Positions 39,601 to 46,030 of a stretch of 64,000 nucleotides of DNA are shown piece by piece. The notes below the pieces were generated by a model. That model was not told the DNA's origin. It made no database searches and saw only the letters and a program-made list of their open reading frames with translations. Each line of letters opens with the position of its first letter. Within the stretch, counting starts at the first letter, position 1. The stretch comes from Paragorgia papillata (lineage: Eukaryota > Cnidaria > Anthozoa > Scleralcyonacea > Coralliidae), in the NCBI GenBank assembly GCA_035771165.1, contig JAWNZC010000025.1:1096501-1160500 (forward strand). The letters are read 5' to 3'. A program made the translations under genes and the position numbers.

Positions 39601-42600
39601 ACTGGGAACGAGATTTGGCTGTACCTCGCAATAACGCACTTAACCACAGGGAGCCCACCCCAGCAGTATGAACGACTTTTACTTGAATTTACAGAAGTAC
39701 TCTTCGATTCCGTGTCGAATGCCCAGCAGGGAGTGCGGGCGCAAGCGAAAGCTGGGGGGGAAGAGAAGAAAAAAGAAAGGGATGAAACACTGAGTATAGT
39801 TATCTTCTAAAGCACTATTCCATAATATATAAATAAAACTTTTAGAAATTACTAGTATTAAAAGCTCCACTAAGGACTGCTATTTCATATCATTAAGTTA
39901 AAAGTTGTAAAATTTTTGCTTACGACAGTTATTTTCTCAATCGATTAAATATGTTGAAAGTTTGCGATGTGTTCCATAGGTTGTGGTGACAGTTAATTGC
40001 ATACGTCATCTTCGTGTACTCGTCTGCGTTTTTCACATCACAATCATGACAATTTGTAGTATGACTATAAATATCCGCGAGAATTCGTTTTGTTGACATT
40101 TGAAACCGCAGACCGTTTCCGAAATCCGAAAACCAACCGACGAGTTGACGAACCTTTGTGCATGTCATAGCAACCTCTGGAACACATACTTCCGCCGAGT
40201 TCTCAGTGTTTCATCCCTTTCTTTTTTCTTCTCTTCCCCCCAGCTTTCGCTTGCGCCCGCACTCCCTGCTGGGCATTCAACACGGAATCGAAGAGTACTT
40301 TGTGTAAATTCAAGTAAAAGTCGTTCATACTGCTGGGGTGGGCTCCCCGTGACTTAACTACCACATTATAGTGAGGCTCCACTGTAGTTACCACCTGAAA
40401 TCTCACTTACTGTAAGAGAGCTGGAAGTTTTGCTTAAAAGGGATAGCCCTCCTAGGAAAGCTGAAAATATTTATGTATGTATGTAAAATATTTATGTATG
40501 TATCCTAGGAAAGCTGAAAATATTTATGTATGTAAAATATTTAGTATGTATGAGCATAAAAGGCTATAAAACTCCCATGTCAATGTATTTGATGAAATTT
40601 GGCCAGCTTTATACACACCAACAAGATTCCAGAATTCTATTCTGGCTAATAGTATACATATTAAATAAATACCTCACATCTTTTCCAACTGTCATGCTAG
40701 CTATGACCTTTTTTACTGCCTCCTTTTTACGATCTTTCTTTTCACTGTTCAATTCAGCCTTAAGCTCAAAGATTTCACCTGTAATACAAAACAGTGTTAT
40801 TTTAATCAATTATTTAAACTTTGATTTAAATTTTAAACCCTCCCCCTGAAACCCTCTTTCCTTATTTCAAGAAATATCCAACAGTGTTGTGGTTATCTTA
40901 GCTTAAAATAAAGTTTAAAATAAGAATTTCCTATGTTAACCACAGCACTGGATATCTCATAAAATATGGGGTCACCACCACACAACCAGACTTTAAAGTT
41001 TATAAAATACGCAACAGGAATCAAATTTTGGCCACTATTTTGCACAGGCATCTCGTAAAAATTGCACAAGCTTGTGTGGGAAAATTAGTGGTTTCCAGGG
41101 TGGTTGCAAGTAAAATGATGGTTACCATCATTTTGCCTTGCATTTTTCACCAAATCTGCATTTAAATTCCACAATCAGGGTTCAAATTAACGGTGTGCAA
41201 TGTGCAATTTGCACATCGTTTTGGCCCAAATAGTGAAAATTGCATATCACTTTTCAAAACGATGTGCAAAAAAAATCAGACTTGGGACTAATGAACATCC
41301 GTCCACGTTTACAGGTAATGCAATGCCAATCTGTCGGTACAGGTATTATGATTTTATAAAAAAAACGCTTTCGCTTTGCTCTAGCAGCGTGTTCGCGAAT
41401 CTTTGAAATGAATAAAGTTGTTTTTTATCTCAATGCTCAACACAAATACGACCAGACTGGTAGGTATTATATTTTTAGCCGCCATGACAGGTGTGAATTT
41501 TTTAGCTTTTCCATATTTGGCTTTAGTGCTTTTGTTTTGCTTTTCGAAAAGCTGTTCAATCGAAATCGCTTTCTTTACTTATGGCTTCTTTATCGAAAGG
41601 CTGTACCAGCAAAGTAAACACCGTTGAGAAATGGAAAGAAACATTACATGCAGACTGGCTTGAGTACAACGGTGATGGCAAAGTGGTGCATTCATTGCGT
41701 TGCAAAGTTTGCACAATGAAAGAAAACAGAATTACCTCCGCGAAAAACTTCTCACACACATTTATAATTGGTTCAGCAATTGTAAAGAAGAACTCCGTAG
41801 TAAATCACATGAATTCGGATCAGCATAGGATGGATCGGTGATACGGTCAAAAGAAGTGCAGAATTGGATTTGGAGGCCATGTTTACCCCGAGAAACAAAG
41901 GAGAAAAACAACGACACATCCGACTGAGTAGTTAAGATTAGGCCCTTTCTCGATATATGACAGAGCTATTATATTTTTAGCCTTTTATTTAACCATAGTT
42001 AATGATTTAACACTCGTTCCAGAACCACATATTTTCGAAAAATAGTTGCACATCGTTTTTTCTCAACTAATTCGAACCCTGTCCACAATCAAAGCCAAGT
42101 TTTCAGAAAATTACAACCACTGCAATTATTTTTTTTATAAAAATTATGGGAAATTTTCGTGAAAGAAACTTTCCAATCTGGGTTGTGGTTACACCTTAGT
42201 TTAAAATAGGAGTTTCCTATGTTAAATTAAGGCACAGAATAGAAATACAACCAGAAGTCCAACTTGACCATACTGGAAAGTTCGTTTTCCATATGCCATA
42301 TATTTTACACCAACAATTTTGTGTCCAAAATACTGCACCACCGTGGTGCACTCAAGAGGTGTAATACACCGTTACGTCAACCACAATACCTCCTAAAATA
42401 CCTTACTGACCCACTATGCCACGCTAACTGAAATAGTGAAATTTGTTGACTTTACGCCATGCCAAAGCAAGTACGCTAAATTTTATCAAAGAAATACGCA
42501 AAAATTTGGCGTATGCTCTGTTGCACCATGCCAAAGATATTTGGCGCAACACACAAACTTTCCAGTATGGCAACTTGAGTGACAACTTGTCCGCATTTCT

Positions 42601-43008
42601 TCAATGCGCAGGTGCGATATTTTACACCATCCGATGCCATCCTACGCGATGTCCTACACCATCTTGGCAAGTTCCCTCAGCAGTTTTAACCTTCTTTTGA
42701 AGGTCCAAACTGCCGGGGAAACTTGCCAGGATTGCGTAGGATGGCGAGGAATCAAGATGCGCGAGGCGACATGCGCGAGGACATAAACTTCAAAGGTTCC
42801 GACGCAAGTTGGACTTCTGGTTGTATTTCTATTCTGTGACTAAGGTAACTACAGCACTGAATATCGCATGAAATATGGGGTCACCACACAATGTAGATAT
42901 CTCCCCGAAATTAGAATTCTAGAAAATTGGAAATGACTTGTACCGTTTGCAAACCATTAAAGAAAACAAACCTTTCTTAGTGGTGGTAAAATACTTGGAA
43001 TCTGTCAT
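14741..43008 (-). CDS. AP-1/AP-2 clathrin adaptor complex subunit beta (beta-adaptin), complete
   Basis: Large beta subunit of the AP-1 and AP-2 coats, which recruits clathrin at trans-Golgi/endosome and plasma membranes. Coding exons in order: 43008-42972, 40778-40673, 39050-38915, 38782-38537, 38014-37890, 37676-37608, 36993-36927, 36012-35934, 34301-34229, 34018-33878, 33458-33383, 31586-31497, 31366-31278, 29129-29027, 24662-24486, 22375-22021, 21132-21080, 20479-20303, 19631-19589, 18844-18742, 18483-18395, 17215-17090, 16517-16434, 16281-16214, 16098-16012, 14815-14741. They sum to 2874 nt (957 aa and TAA), all with GT/AG borders. Human AP1B1 and AP2B1 are about 940-950 aa. The protein starts [19 protein letters not shown], as in both vertebrate paralogues. 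Invertebrates usually have one gene serving both complexes, which is inferred here. A probable 5'UTR acceptor precedes the ATG at 43027/43028. An ATTAAA polyadenylation signal lies at 14657-14662. Every intron insertion leaves the frame intact. Confidence 0.95.
14876..15441. mobile_element. GGGGCTGTTTACATG-ended MITE (Harbinger-like)
   Basis: Long inverted ends start GGGGCTGTTTACATGGGAGG and are flanked by TA (14874-14875 and 15442-15443). The arms repeat GGGACGGGACGTTTGCCGGG. It sits in the last adaptin intron. Similar termini occur at 31664-32025 and 53888-54003. The family is inferred from end sequence and short TA/TAA duplications. Confidence 0.65.
15499..15644. repeat. CAAC/CAAT tetranucleotide microsatellite
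   Basis: Degenerate CCAACCAAT and CAATCAAT units lead directly into the 5S-related element. A second CAAT run at 15884-15917 follows that element, so it is bracketed by matching simple repeats. Confidence 0.85.
15645..15883 (+). mobile_element. 5S rRNA-derived SINE, copy 1
   Basis: Positions 15664-15715 resemble the internal control region of 5S rRNA, including AGTTAAGCCCGACTGGACGG (box A region) and TACTTGGAAGGGTGACCGC (box C). A tail unrelated to 5S follows (CTTGAGCTTGGAACTTATG) and then an A-rich CAAT repeat. Copies 2 and 3 are at 23604-23905 and 58486-58805. It resembles 5S-promoter SINEs; it is not a functional 5S gene. Confidence 0.7.
16556..16707. mobile_element. 150-bp MITE with AATAGACC/GGTCTATT-type ends
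   Basis: The outer ends AATAGACCTTTCCGCATCAA and the complement of CTTCATGCGGAAACGTCTATT form an inverted pair. The arms also share GATTGG and CCAATC. It lies in the intron between exons 22 and 23 of the adaptin gene. Confidence 0.55.
17406..17857. mobile_element. TTAA-flanked MITE A, Kolobok-like
   Basis: Terminal repeats of about 190 bp begin AGGGTATTGGCAATAAAAAT. TTAA borders both sides (17402-17405 and 17858-17861). The terminus resembles that of the 26-kb element (AGGACATTGGCAACGAAAAT), so it is a candidate non-autonomous partner. The arms share GATATTTCAATTTGTTTAAT with MITE B in a related form. Confidence 0.75.
18637..18716. repeat. (CAGA)n microsatellite
   Basis: Twenty uninterrupted tetranucleotide units lie in the intron between adaptin exons 20 and 21, starting 26 bp beyond the exon-20 donor in the sense direction. 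Confidence 0.95.
18889..18930 (-). ncRNA. Minimal type I hammerhead self-cleaving ribozyme
   Basis: On the minus strand the core reads CUACA, CUGAUGA, hairpin GCUGUAGUACAGC, GAAA, CACGUGUC, UGUAG. CUACA (18926-18930) pairs with UGUAG (18889-18893) as stem I. GCUGU pairs with ACAGC as stem II. ACAC pairs with GUGU as a very short stem III without a proper loop, as in hammerheads that act best as dimers. All invariant core bases are present. Predicted cleavage is after the C complementary to 18894. It is sense-oriented in the adaptin intron, 44 nt before exon 20. Confidence 0.75.
19146..19232. repeat. (TA)n microsatellite
   Basis: An alternating TA tract is interrupted twice by TTCA. It borders the hammerhead-bearing segment. 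Confidence 0.95.
19366..19565. repeat. (AATAG)n pentanucleotide satellite
   Basis: About forty units of ATAGA occur, with three AAATA variants near the right end. It lies 24 bp downstream, in the sense direction, of adaptin exon 19. The 73-codon frame through it is repeat only. Confidence 0.95.
20539..20667. mobile_element. 129-bp hairpin element
   Basis: The arms CATGGATG...AAATATGAAATTTATTTC and their complement enclose GAGTGAGCGAAGCGAACGAG. It is a non-coding foldback-type element between adaptin exons 17 and 18. A second palindrome of the CACATGTGCGATTATC type lies at 20711-20765. Confidence 0.7.
20896..21047. mobile_element. TA-flanked 152-bp MITE
   Basis: The ends AAGCTGGACTTCCACTAGGC and their near-exact complement are bordered by TA on both sides. 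The arms continue through GTAAAATATCGCGCGCTCGA. The GTAAAATATCGCGC core also occurs in the element at 24724-25016. Confidence 0.75.
21175..21948. repeat. Pentanucleotide satellite (AATGT/AATGC/AGTGC) split by an insertion
   Basis: Units of 5 bp at 21177-21238 and 21628-21948 belong to the same array type as the one at 8269-8725. Between them is a roughly 390-bp inverted-repeat element (about 21239-21627) with ends ACACACGTAAAAACGCACA and the complement of TGTGCATTTTTGTGTGTGT. Long open frames on the minus strand are repeat only. Confidence 0.85.
22411..22680. repeat. 60-bp tandem minisatellite, about 4.5 copies
   Basis: Successive units carry GTTACCCTCTGATTGCCAGT and ATAAAACCGGT or ATAAAATCGGT with a few substitutions. 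The unit length is a multiple of three, so the minus strand appears to encode a repeat protein. It starts about 36 bp before the adaptin exon-16 acceptor. No spacer variation, so it is not a CRISPR array. Confidence 0.9.
22985..23372. mobile_element. Nested palindromic elements rich in GGGAAAT/ATTTCCC
   Basis: One hairpin (about 23068-23172) has the arms TTTTCCCGTGCATGTTGATG and their complement. A second (23231-23368) has the arms TAATAACATGACTTTTCGGG and their complement. Both are non-coding and lie in the intron before exon 16. Confidence 0.65.
23604..23905 (+). mobile_element. 5S rRNA-derived SINE, copy 2 (best preserved)
   Basis: The head GCGTGTGCTGTTAGGGCGCT is followed by AGTTAAGCCCGGTTAGACGG and TACTTGGATGGGTGACCGT, the box A and box C regions of 5S rRNA. 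The body includes TCTGGTTTTCCTCCCTCCGT. Head and body are shared with copy 3 at 58486-58805, proving a mobile unit larger than 5S itself. Confidence 0.75.
24104..24430. mobile_element. 327-bp MITE with TTTCAGCTTGC ends
   Basis: Inverted ends of about 32 bp contain GTTTCAGCTTGCTTTTGAAA. The interior repeats AAGTTCGGAAC-type motifs. It lies in the intron between adaptin exons 15 and 16. Confidence 0.7.
24724..25016. mobile_element. GTCCAACT-family element, related to 42233-42840
   Basis: It contains GTAGGATGGCGTAGGA repeats and the end segment AGTTGGACTTCTGGTTGTAT, both found in the element at 42233-42840. The inner hairpin TTGAGCTTCAAAAGAAGGTT centres near 24845. Confidence 0.6.
25353..25931. 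mobile_element. TTAA-flanked MITE C (GGTGGCTCC ends)
   Basis: Inverted ends GGTGGCTCCCTATAGTTTC and the complement of TACCGTAGGGAGCCACC are bordered by TTAA at 25349-25352 and 25932-25935. The same terminus occurs on the 30616-31248 element. The 99-codon frame inside is not recognisable. Confidence 0.75.
26378..26782 (+). CDS. P2X7 intracellular (ballast-type) zinc-domain protein, truncated passenger
   Basis: The 134-codon frame has an acidic Ser-rich N-terminus (about 1-45), then a cysteine cluster like the P2X7 C-terminal domain: SWCKCGHC at about 65-72, ECFYCHEK at about 80-87, and KCLTTHPDF at about 107-115. Human P2X7 has WCQCGSC, a following CC pair and ACITTSELF in the same order. In vertebrates this domain binds zinc and guanine nucleotides below the channel; in many invertebrates it occurs without a channel. 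The TGA at 26780 looks premature, because the same frame continues for 17 more codons (to TGA at 26834) with plausible domain sequence ([17 protein letters not shown]). The expected downstream half, with the conserved W and PSC segments, is missing. GTG at 26375 was passed over for ATG at 26378. Confidence 0.7.
   Translation: MENIHENQVGEVLPYQYEPEAEAKTSNLSDESDSEQGSDLSSSVEEVDHEFERANAWRLQSLSWCKCGHCALSTKAIECFYCHEKALEYDEYEVLLDQTEAQGEKCLTTHPDFKDNMLSEGVLKIDVCRYLEEN
26838..28119 (-). pseudogene. THAP-domain transposase relic (Kolobok-like)
   Basis: From ATG at 28119 the frame gives a C2CH THAP zinc finger: CPVYGC, then WVEFC, then RICSLHF. A frameshift near 27880-27930 moves into the frame carrying [14 protein letters not shown], the usual end of a THAP finger. 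An intron at 27667-27758 (GTAATT to TTATAG) joins to [15 protein letters not shown] and an acidic Ser/Thr-rich linker. A second frameshift near 27205-27260 enters a segment with [18 protein letters not shown] and the helix [20 protein letters not shown]. The sequence stops at the deletion joint near 26837, so the catalytic core is lost. It is not functional. Confidence 0.7.
29706..30116. mobile_element. AAGCCCTAATCAAACGAG-family MITE, copy 3 (long form)
   Basis: The 411-bp palindrome repeats CGCAAGTCATCGCAAGT in both orientations. It is adjacent to copy 4 and a solo end at 30122-30152. Both are in the intron between adaptin exons 13 and 14. Confidence 0.75.
30153..30525. mobile_element. AAGCCCTAATCAAACGAG-family MITE, copy 4 (long form, inverted)
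   Basis: It is about 90 percent identical by eye to the reverse complement of copy 3 (29706-30116), so the two form a nearly 0.8-kb inverted pair separated by a solo end. Confidence 0.75.
30616..31248. mobile_element. TTAA-flanked MITE D (GGTGGCTCC ends)
   Basis: Arms of about 270 bp start GGTGGCTCCATGCATTTTC and are bordered by TTAA at 30612-30615 and 31249-31252. The arms contain GTTGTTGCTATGGCAACAAT and its complement. It belongs to the same terminus family as 25353-25931. Confidence 0.75.
31611..32128. mobile_element. TA-flanked pogo/Tigger-like MITE with nested insertion
   Basis: The ends CAGTAAACTCTCTCAAAGCG and the complement of GACAGAGAGAGTTCACTG are bordered by TA. The interior repeats AAGGCGGAC. 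A second element occupies 31664-32025. CAGT plus TA borders suggest pogo or Tigger; no transposase is present. Confidence 0.65.
31664..32025. mobile_element. Nested GGGCCTGTTTATA-ended MITE (Harbinger-like)
   Basis: The inverted ends GGGCCTGTTTATACGGAGCC and the complement of GGCTCCATATAAACAGGTCC are flanked by TAA on both sides. The arms repeat CCGAGTTACTCGGC-type sequence. Termini resemble those of the 14876-15441 element. Confidence 0.65.
32280..33056. mobile_element. Decayed inverted-repeat element containing a retroelement-like tail
   Basis: A 20-bp inverted pair (TGACGTCACAAGCTGGGTAA, 32398-32417, and its complement at 32863-32882) is flanked by CCATCTTG and CAAGATGG, like the subterminal ends of the 26-kb element. 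The right edge AGGGTACGAGCAACAAAAAC (complement) next to TTAA also resembles that group. Between the arms, an ATTT-repeat tail at 32428-32455 after TAACTTTGCCATACACATT looks like a minus-strand non-LTR or SINE 3' end. The left edge is uncertain. Confidence 0.35.
33062..33291. mobile_element. AACGTTCAACAT-rich MITE with 5-bp TTTAA duplication
   Basis: Inverted ends of about 50 bp start GGCCTGGCCAAACGCTTTCA, with TTTAA at 33057-33061 and 33292-33296. The interior is built of CATTCAACA and GTTGAACG units. It is between adaptin exons 11 and 12. Confidence 0.7.
34425..34832. mobile_element. AATAGACC-related MITE with nested CTCGTTCCC element
   Basis: The outer ends TAGACCACTTTCATAATAGC and the complement of GCCATGAAAGTGGTCTA share ATTCTTTTATGTGCATCTTA with each other. 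The inner element 34504-34715 has the inverted ends CTCGTTCCCAGAGCCCACGT. It is a nest of two different MITE families. Confidence 0.65.
35451..35615. mobile_element. 165-bp hairpin element
   Basis: The arms AGAAATGGTTCATGGTTTGG through GGAGAGCAC are matched by their complement. The motif GCTCCATCGAGTTATGGA recurs alone at 35704-35721, suggesting a related remnant. Confidence 0.7.
36097..36168 (-). tRNA. tRNA-like sequence, anticodon GGC (Ala), probably a pseudogene or SINE head
   Basis: Minus-strand folding gives a 7-bp acceptor stem (GTTCCAG with CTGGAGC, one G-T), a D arm GCTC/GAGC, an anticodon arm TCCGG-CTGGCAT-TCGGA with anticodon GGC, and a T loop TTCGAGT. The T stem pairs weakly (GTGGC with CCCGT, one mismatch and two wobbles). 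Box A (GTGGCTCAATGG) and box B (GGCTTCGAGTCCC) are diverged. The setting inside an adaptin intron favours a tRNA-derived repeat. Confidence 0.4.
36265..36550. mobile_element. Nested palindromes with GCTTTATATCGCATAAAGC
   Basis: Two adjoining inverted repeats share AATTTATTATTGAGG-type outer arms and the cores CTTTATATCGCATAAAG and CGGGATGTATGCGATATAAA. They are non-coding, in the intron between adaptin exons 7 and 8. Confidence 0.5.
36771..36898. mobile_element. 128-bp hairpin element
   Basis: The arms ACTCTTATAAAGGTACATTT through CACGAAAGAAG are matched by their near-complement. The loop is GTAAAGGTGTCGGCTATC-type sequence. Confidence 0.65.
37097..37571. mobile_element. TTAA-flanked MITE B
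   Basis: Arms of about 190 bp start AGTGCCCCTAACCTCGACAT and are bordered by TTAA (37093-37096 and 37572-37575). Its arms share the GAGATATTTCACTTTGTTTG motif and a TACGTCA site with MITE A (17406-17857), so the two are probably related. Confidence 0.75.
39086..40384. mobile_element. 1.3-kb TA-flanked pogo/Tigger-like element
   Basis: The ends CAGTGGAGCCTCGCTATAG and the complement of TATAGTGAGGCTCCACTG are bordered by TA. A second inverted pair of about 150 bp lies inside (about 39645-39800 and 40198-40350), including CAGCTTTCGCTTGCGCCCGC. No DDE transposase was recognised; the 79-codon minus frame at 39929-40168 is unassigned. It is in the intron between adaptin exons 2 and 3. Confidence 0.65.
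41176..42081. mobile_element. hAT-like element with 8-bp target duplication and zinc-finger gene
   Basis: The ends CAGGGTTCAAATTA and the complement of TAATTCGAACCCTG form the terminal repeats, and GCACATCGTTTT recurs as a subterminal inverted motif. The direct repeat TCCACAAT flanks the element exactly (41168-41175 and 42082-42089). An 8-bp duplication with CAGGG-type ends is the hAT signature. It lies in adaptin intron 1. Confidence 0.8.
41581..41841 (+). CDS. BED/TTF-type zinc-finger fragment of an hAT-like (ZNF862-like) protein
   Basis: The frame of 86 codons has an opening Lys-rich segment, a Trp pair ([11 protein letters not shown]), then RCKVC, a hydrophobic block ending [10 protein letters not shown], and [11 protein letters not shown]. 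This C-x2-C ... H-x4-H layout is that of the N-terminal finger of ZNF862-like proteins derived from hAT transposases. No RNase H-like catalytic domain or dimerisation region follows, so the element is non-autonomous or the gene is truncated. A polyadenylation-like context was not found. The assignment is by motif layout only. Confidence 0.5.
   Translation: MASLSKGCTSKVNTVEKWKETLHADWLEYNGDGKVVHSLRCKVCTMKENRITSAKNFSHTFIIGSAIVKKNSVVNHMNSDQHRMDR
42233..42840. mobile_element. GTCCAACT-family element, full length
   Basis: The inverted ends CACAGAATAGAAATACAACC and the complement of TTGTATTTCTATTCTGTG span about 34 bp. The interior holds GATGCCATCCTACGCGATGT-type repeats shared with 24724-25016. 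It ends about 130 bp from adaptin coding exon 1. Confidence 0.7.
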
Positions 43009-43540
43009 GATGGTGATTGATTTCCCTCTAGAAAAAATGTAGATACGTGCCAGTGAGGACAAAAAAATGCAGTATATGTGTCCGTTGATACGTACTGTAA
43101 ATACAGGTTTAAAAAGTGCAAGAAATCAACAAAAATTAACGAAGCGCTGTATATTACGATGTTTGGAGTTTCAAATCATTAACTGAAACATCTACCTATT
43201 GTCGATAAAGCTACAAACAAGTTAAAACAAACAAACAACCAAGTCGAAGTATTAAAATCAGAATCGACTTCCGCCATCTTTGATTGTCTTCAATATATCT
43301 TTAAATTTTCATTTGAAGACGGTGTCTTTATGAAAAATATCCTCAAACAATGAACAAGGAAAGAGAAATTTCTTTGGTAGTTACTCACCACTTTATTTTC
43401 GCCAAAGGATGGAAATGATAATCAAGGATTACGCAAAAAAATTGTGTACAGACCTGCCCTACAATATTATTAGCGCTGGAAAGTGGAAAAGATGTCGTTG
43501 CGACAAGACAGGGAGAATGGGGAGAGTAACATTGAAATTA

Positions 43541-43587
43541 GGGGGGGGGGGCACTATGGGTCAGCGTTTGGGAAGGGGGGGGGGGGG
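43541..43587 (+). repeat. Two long G-runs
   Basis: Runs of ten and thirteen consecutive G, separated by CACTATGGGTCAGCGTTTGG plus short flanks, could form a G-quadruplex. They lie within the divergent upstream interval. Confidence 0.7.
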
Positions 43588-43719
43588 TATCAAGTGAGAA
43601 CGTCCCCAAATTAAAAAAATCACTTGTCAAAGAGCTATAAGATTTGATTCCTTATTTCCTTTTCTTGTATTTTCAGGAGAGATGTTTCTCAGGTATAAAT
43701 TTACTCTGTTCATCTGAAT

Positions 43720-45080
43720 TGTCCAGGCTGTCCAACTCCCCATCTTTCTCTTTCTCTCTAGTCTCTCATTGTCTTTGTTTCTCTTTATCCCTCTAGTGCC
43801 CCTATCTTTCTATTTTTCCCCTTGAGTTCTTTGTCTCTGTATAATTTTTCTTTATACTTCTCGTATCTTCGTTTTTCTCTATTCCTCTAGTCTTCCTCAT
43901 TTCTCCGTTTTTCTTTTTTCCTGTAGTCTCCAATTTCTCCAACTTTCACTTTCTGTACTCTTCCCGTCTCTTTGTCCTCTTCCCTCCCTCTAGTCTCTCC
44001 CATTTCTTCGTCTCTAGCTTCCCCTCTTTCTCCGTCTTTAGCTTTCCCTCTCTAGTCTCTCCCACTTCTTCGTCTCTAGCTCCCCCTCTCTAGTCTCTCC
44101 CATTTCTTCGTCTCTAGGTTCCCTTCTCTAGTCTCTCCCATCTCTTCGTCTCTAACTTCCCCACTCTTGTTTCTCCCATTTCTTCGTCTCTAGCTCCCCC
44201 CTCTCTAGTCTCTCCCATTTCTTCGTCTCTAGCTCCCCCTCTTTAGTCTCTCCCATTTCTCCGTCTCTAGCTTATCCTCTCTAGTCTCTCCCATGCATTT
44301 CTTCGTCTCTAGCCCCCCCTCTCTAATCTCTTCCATTTCTCAGCCTCTAGCCCCCCCTCTCTAGTCTCTCCCATTTCTCCGTCTCTAGCTTATCCTCTCT
44401 AGTCTCTCCCATGCATTTCTTTGTCTCTCTAGCCCCCCCCCCCCCTCTCTAATCTCTTCCATTTCTCCGTCTCTAGCTCCCCCTCTCTAATCTCTTCCAT
44501 TTTCTCCGTATCTAGCTTCCCTCTCTAGTTTCTCCCATTTCTTCGTCTCTAGCTTCCCCTCTCTAGTCTTTCCCATATCTCCATCCCTCTAGTCTTCCCA
44601 TTTCTAGGTTAAGTTTCTCTCATATCTCTTTCTCTCTCTAGTCGACTCGCTCATTTCTCCGTCTCTTTCTCCTTCTAGTCTCTAGTCTACCCCATTTCTA
44701 CGTTAAGTTTTTCTCATCATCTAATCTTATCTTCTCTCTATATCGCTCCATTTTTCTAGCCTCTCCCATTTCTCCGTCTCTTCTTTCCTCGTTTTACGTT
44801 TTTCTCATTCCCTAGTTTTCTCCTCCTTCTAGTCTCTCCTATCTCTACGTTAAATGCCCTAGTCACTTCTCTCCTTATTTCCCTCAGTTCTTCTAATCTC
44901 TCCCATTTTTACGTTACGTTTTTCTCATTCCCTATATGCCCTACTTTTCTCTTCTCTCCTTATCTCTATTTTCGTCCAATCTCTCCCATTTCTACGTTAA
45001 ATCATCTAGTTTTTTCTACTCTCTACATCTCTCCCTCCTTCTAGTCTTTCAGTTTTCTTCCAGTTTTCTCCATTTCTCAG
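43720..45080. repeat. 1.3-kb pyrimidine-rich minisatellite
   Basis: The plus strand is almost only C and T. Degenerate units of about 40-50 bp are built from TCTCTAGTCTCTCCCATTTC and TTCGTCTCTAGCTCCCCC, best preserved at 43985-44560. The strand bias is extreme and could favour triplex (H-DNA) structures upstream of the forkhead gene. Confidence 0.8.
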
Positions 45081-46030
45081 TTCCTCTCATCCTCTTTGAT
45101 AAGTTGTTCCAACACTGCACGCCGCTACCATACCAAATTTTCCGCAAACTACCGCGTCCATTTAACTTTCAATCTGCCCCTAACAACCTTCCATTGCTGT
45201 GTTTACCTATACACTATCCAAACAACCAGGTGGCGGTCTCCGCGACCCAAGAACCTAATTCTGTCAAACAACGACTCGCTGCTGTTCGAATTTTTCGCTT
45301 GTTTATTTTTTAAGCAATGAGAACAGCGAGAAAAGTTTAGAGAAGCTCCCTGGCTTTAAAACTCTGGCTGCGACACTCTACGACACTTTTCGAGAAAACT
45401 GTCTGGGAGACAGTCCGCGCTATGGGGCGTACATTCGCATACAGGGGTCTTGTGAAAAGGGCTATACCCTTGGTAAAAAGGAAGTTATTGTGGTAGCTTC
45501 GATACTGAATGCTGCTGTATTTGTGCTTTTCAGATAGGGTATCATCGATATCGTTCATTGCTATTTGTTTCAAAGTTAACCTCGTTATATTTATCAGCAA
45601 AAGAAGAAGGGCGAAAGAGTTACTTATGAAAAAAGGAATAGAAAGATCGGAGGAAGGAAATTCATTATCGAGCGTGACACTTGCAAAATATTTTTCCTGT
45701 ACATGTGGGGTTACCGAATATCTTCTAGCAGAGAGCACGTCAGAAGAGGTTTTTTGGGTATGTATTGCTTATCTAGGCTATAGTCTTAAAAGTAGCACTT
45801 CGGTTGGCTTCCGGTCGAGCAATGAGCCATTGACCTTTTTCGCACTCGCGCTAGCCTTCACACGAAGTTAATTAAGCCACGGGGAGTCGGGAGACAGACT
45901 TGGCATGAATTTTTTCGATGACTGAAACATTCGGTGTATCTTCGAATGTGTTCTTAAATAGCTGTTAATTGCGACAGTTGGCCGTCCTCTTTGGAACGCA
46001 TCGATCAGATCGACCGGGGTGAGAAAAACC

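Larger units (their letters stand above)
24486..43008 (-). other. Beta-adaptin exons 1-15: armadillo-like trunk
   Basis: Residues 1-538 form the helical solenoid that packs with the other AP large subunits and the medium chain. Segments almost unchanged from vertebrates include [20 protein letters not shown] (exon 3), [20 protein letters not shown] (exon 4), [17 protein letters not shown] (exon 9), [20 protein letters not shown] (exon 10) and [20 protein letters not shown] (exon 14). Exons 15 and before show no frameshift or stop. The introns hold four of the five TTAA-flanked elements, the hAT-like element and the 1.3-kb pogo-like element. Confidence 0.9.
43009..46030. promoter_or_regulatory. 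Shared 3-kb upstream interval of two divergent genes
   Basis: The adaptin (-) and forkhead (+) genes diverge from here. A candidate 5'UTR exon of adaptin ends near 43390 (GTGAGTAACT on the minus strand) and would splice to 43027. A TTAAATA box at about 45954 lies about 75 bp before the forkhead ATG. No TATA box is evident on the adaptin side. Exact transcription starts cannot be placed from sequence. Confidence 0.4.
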
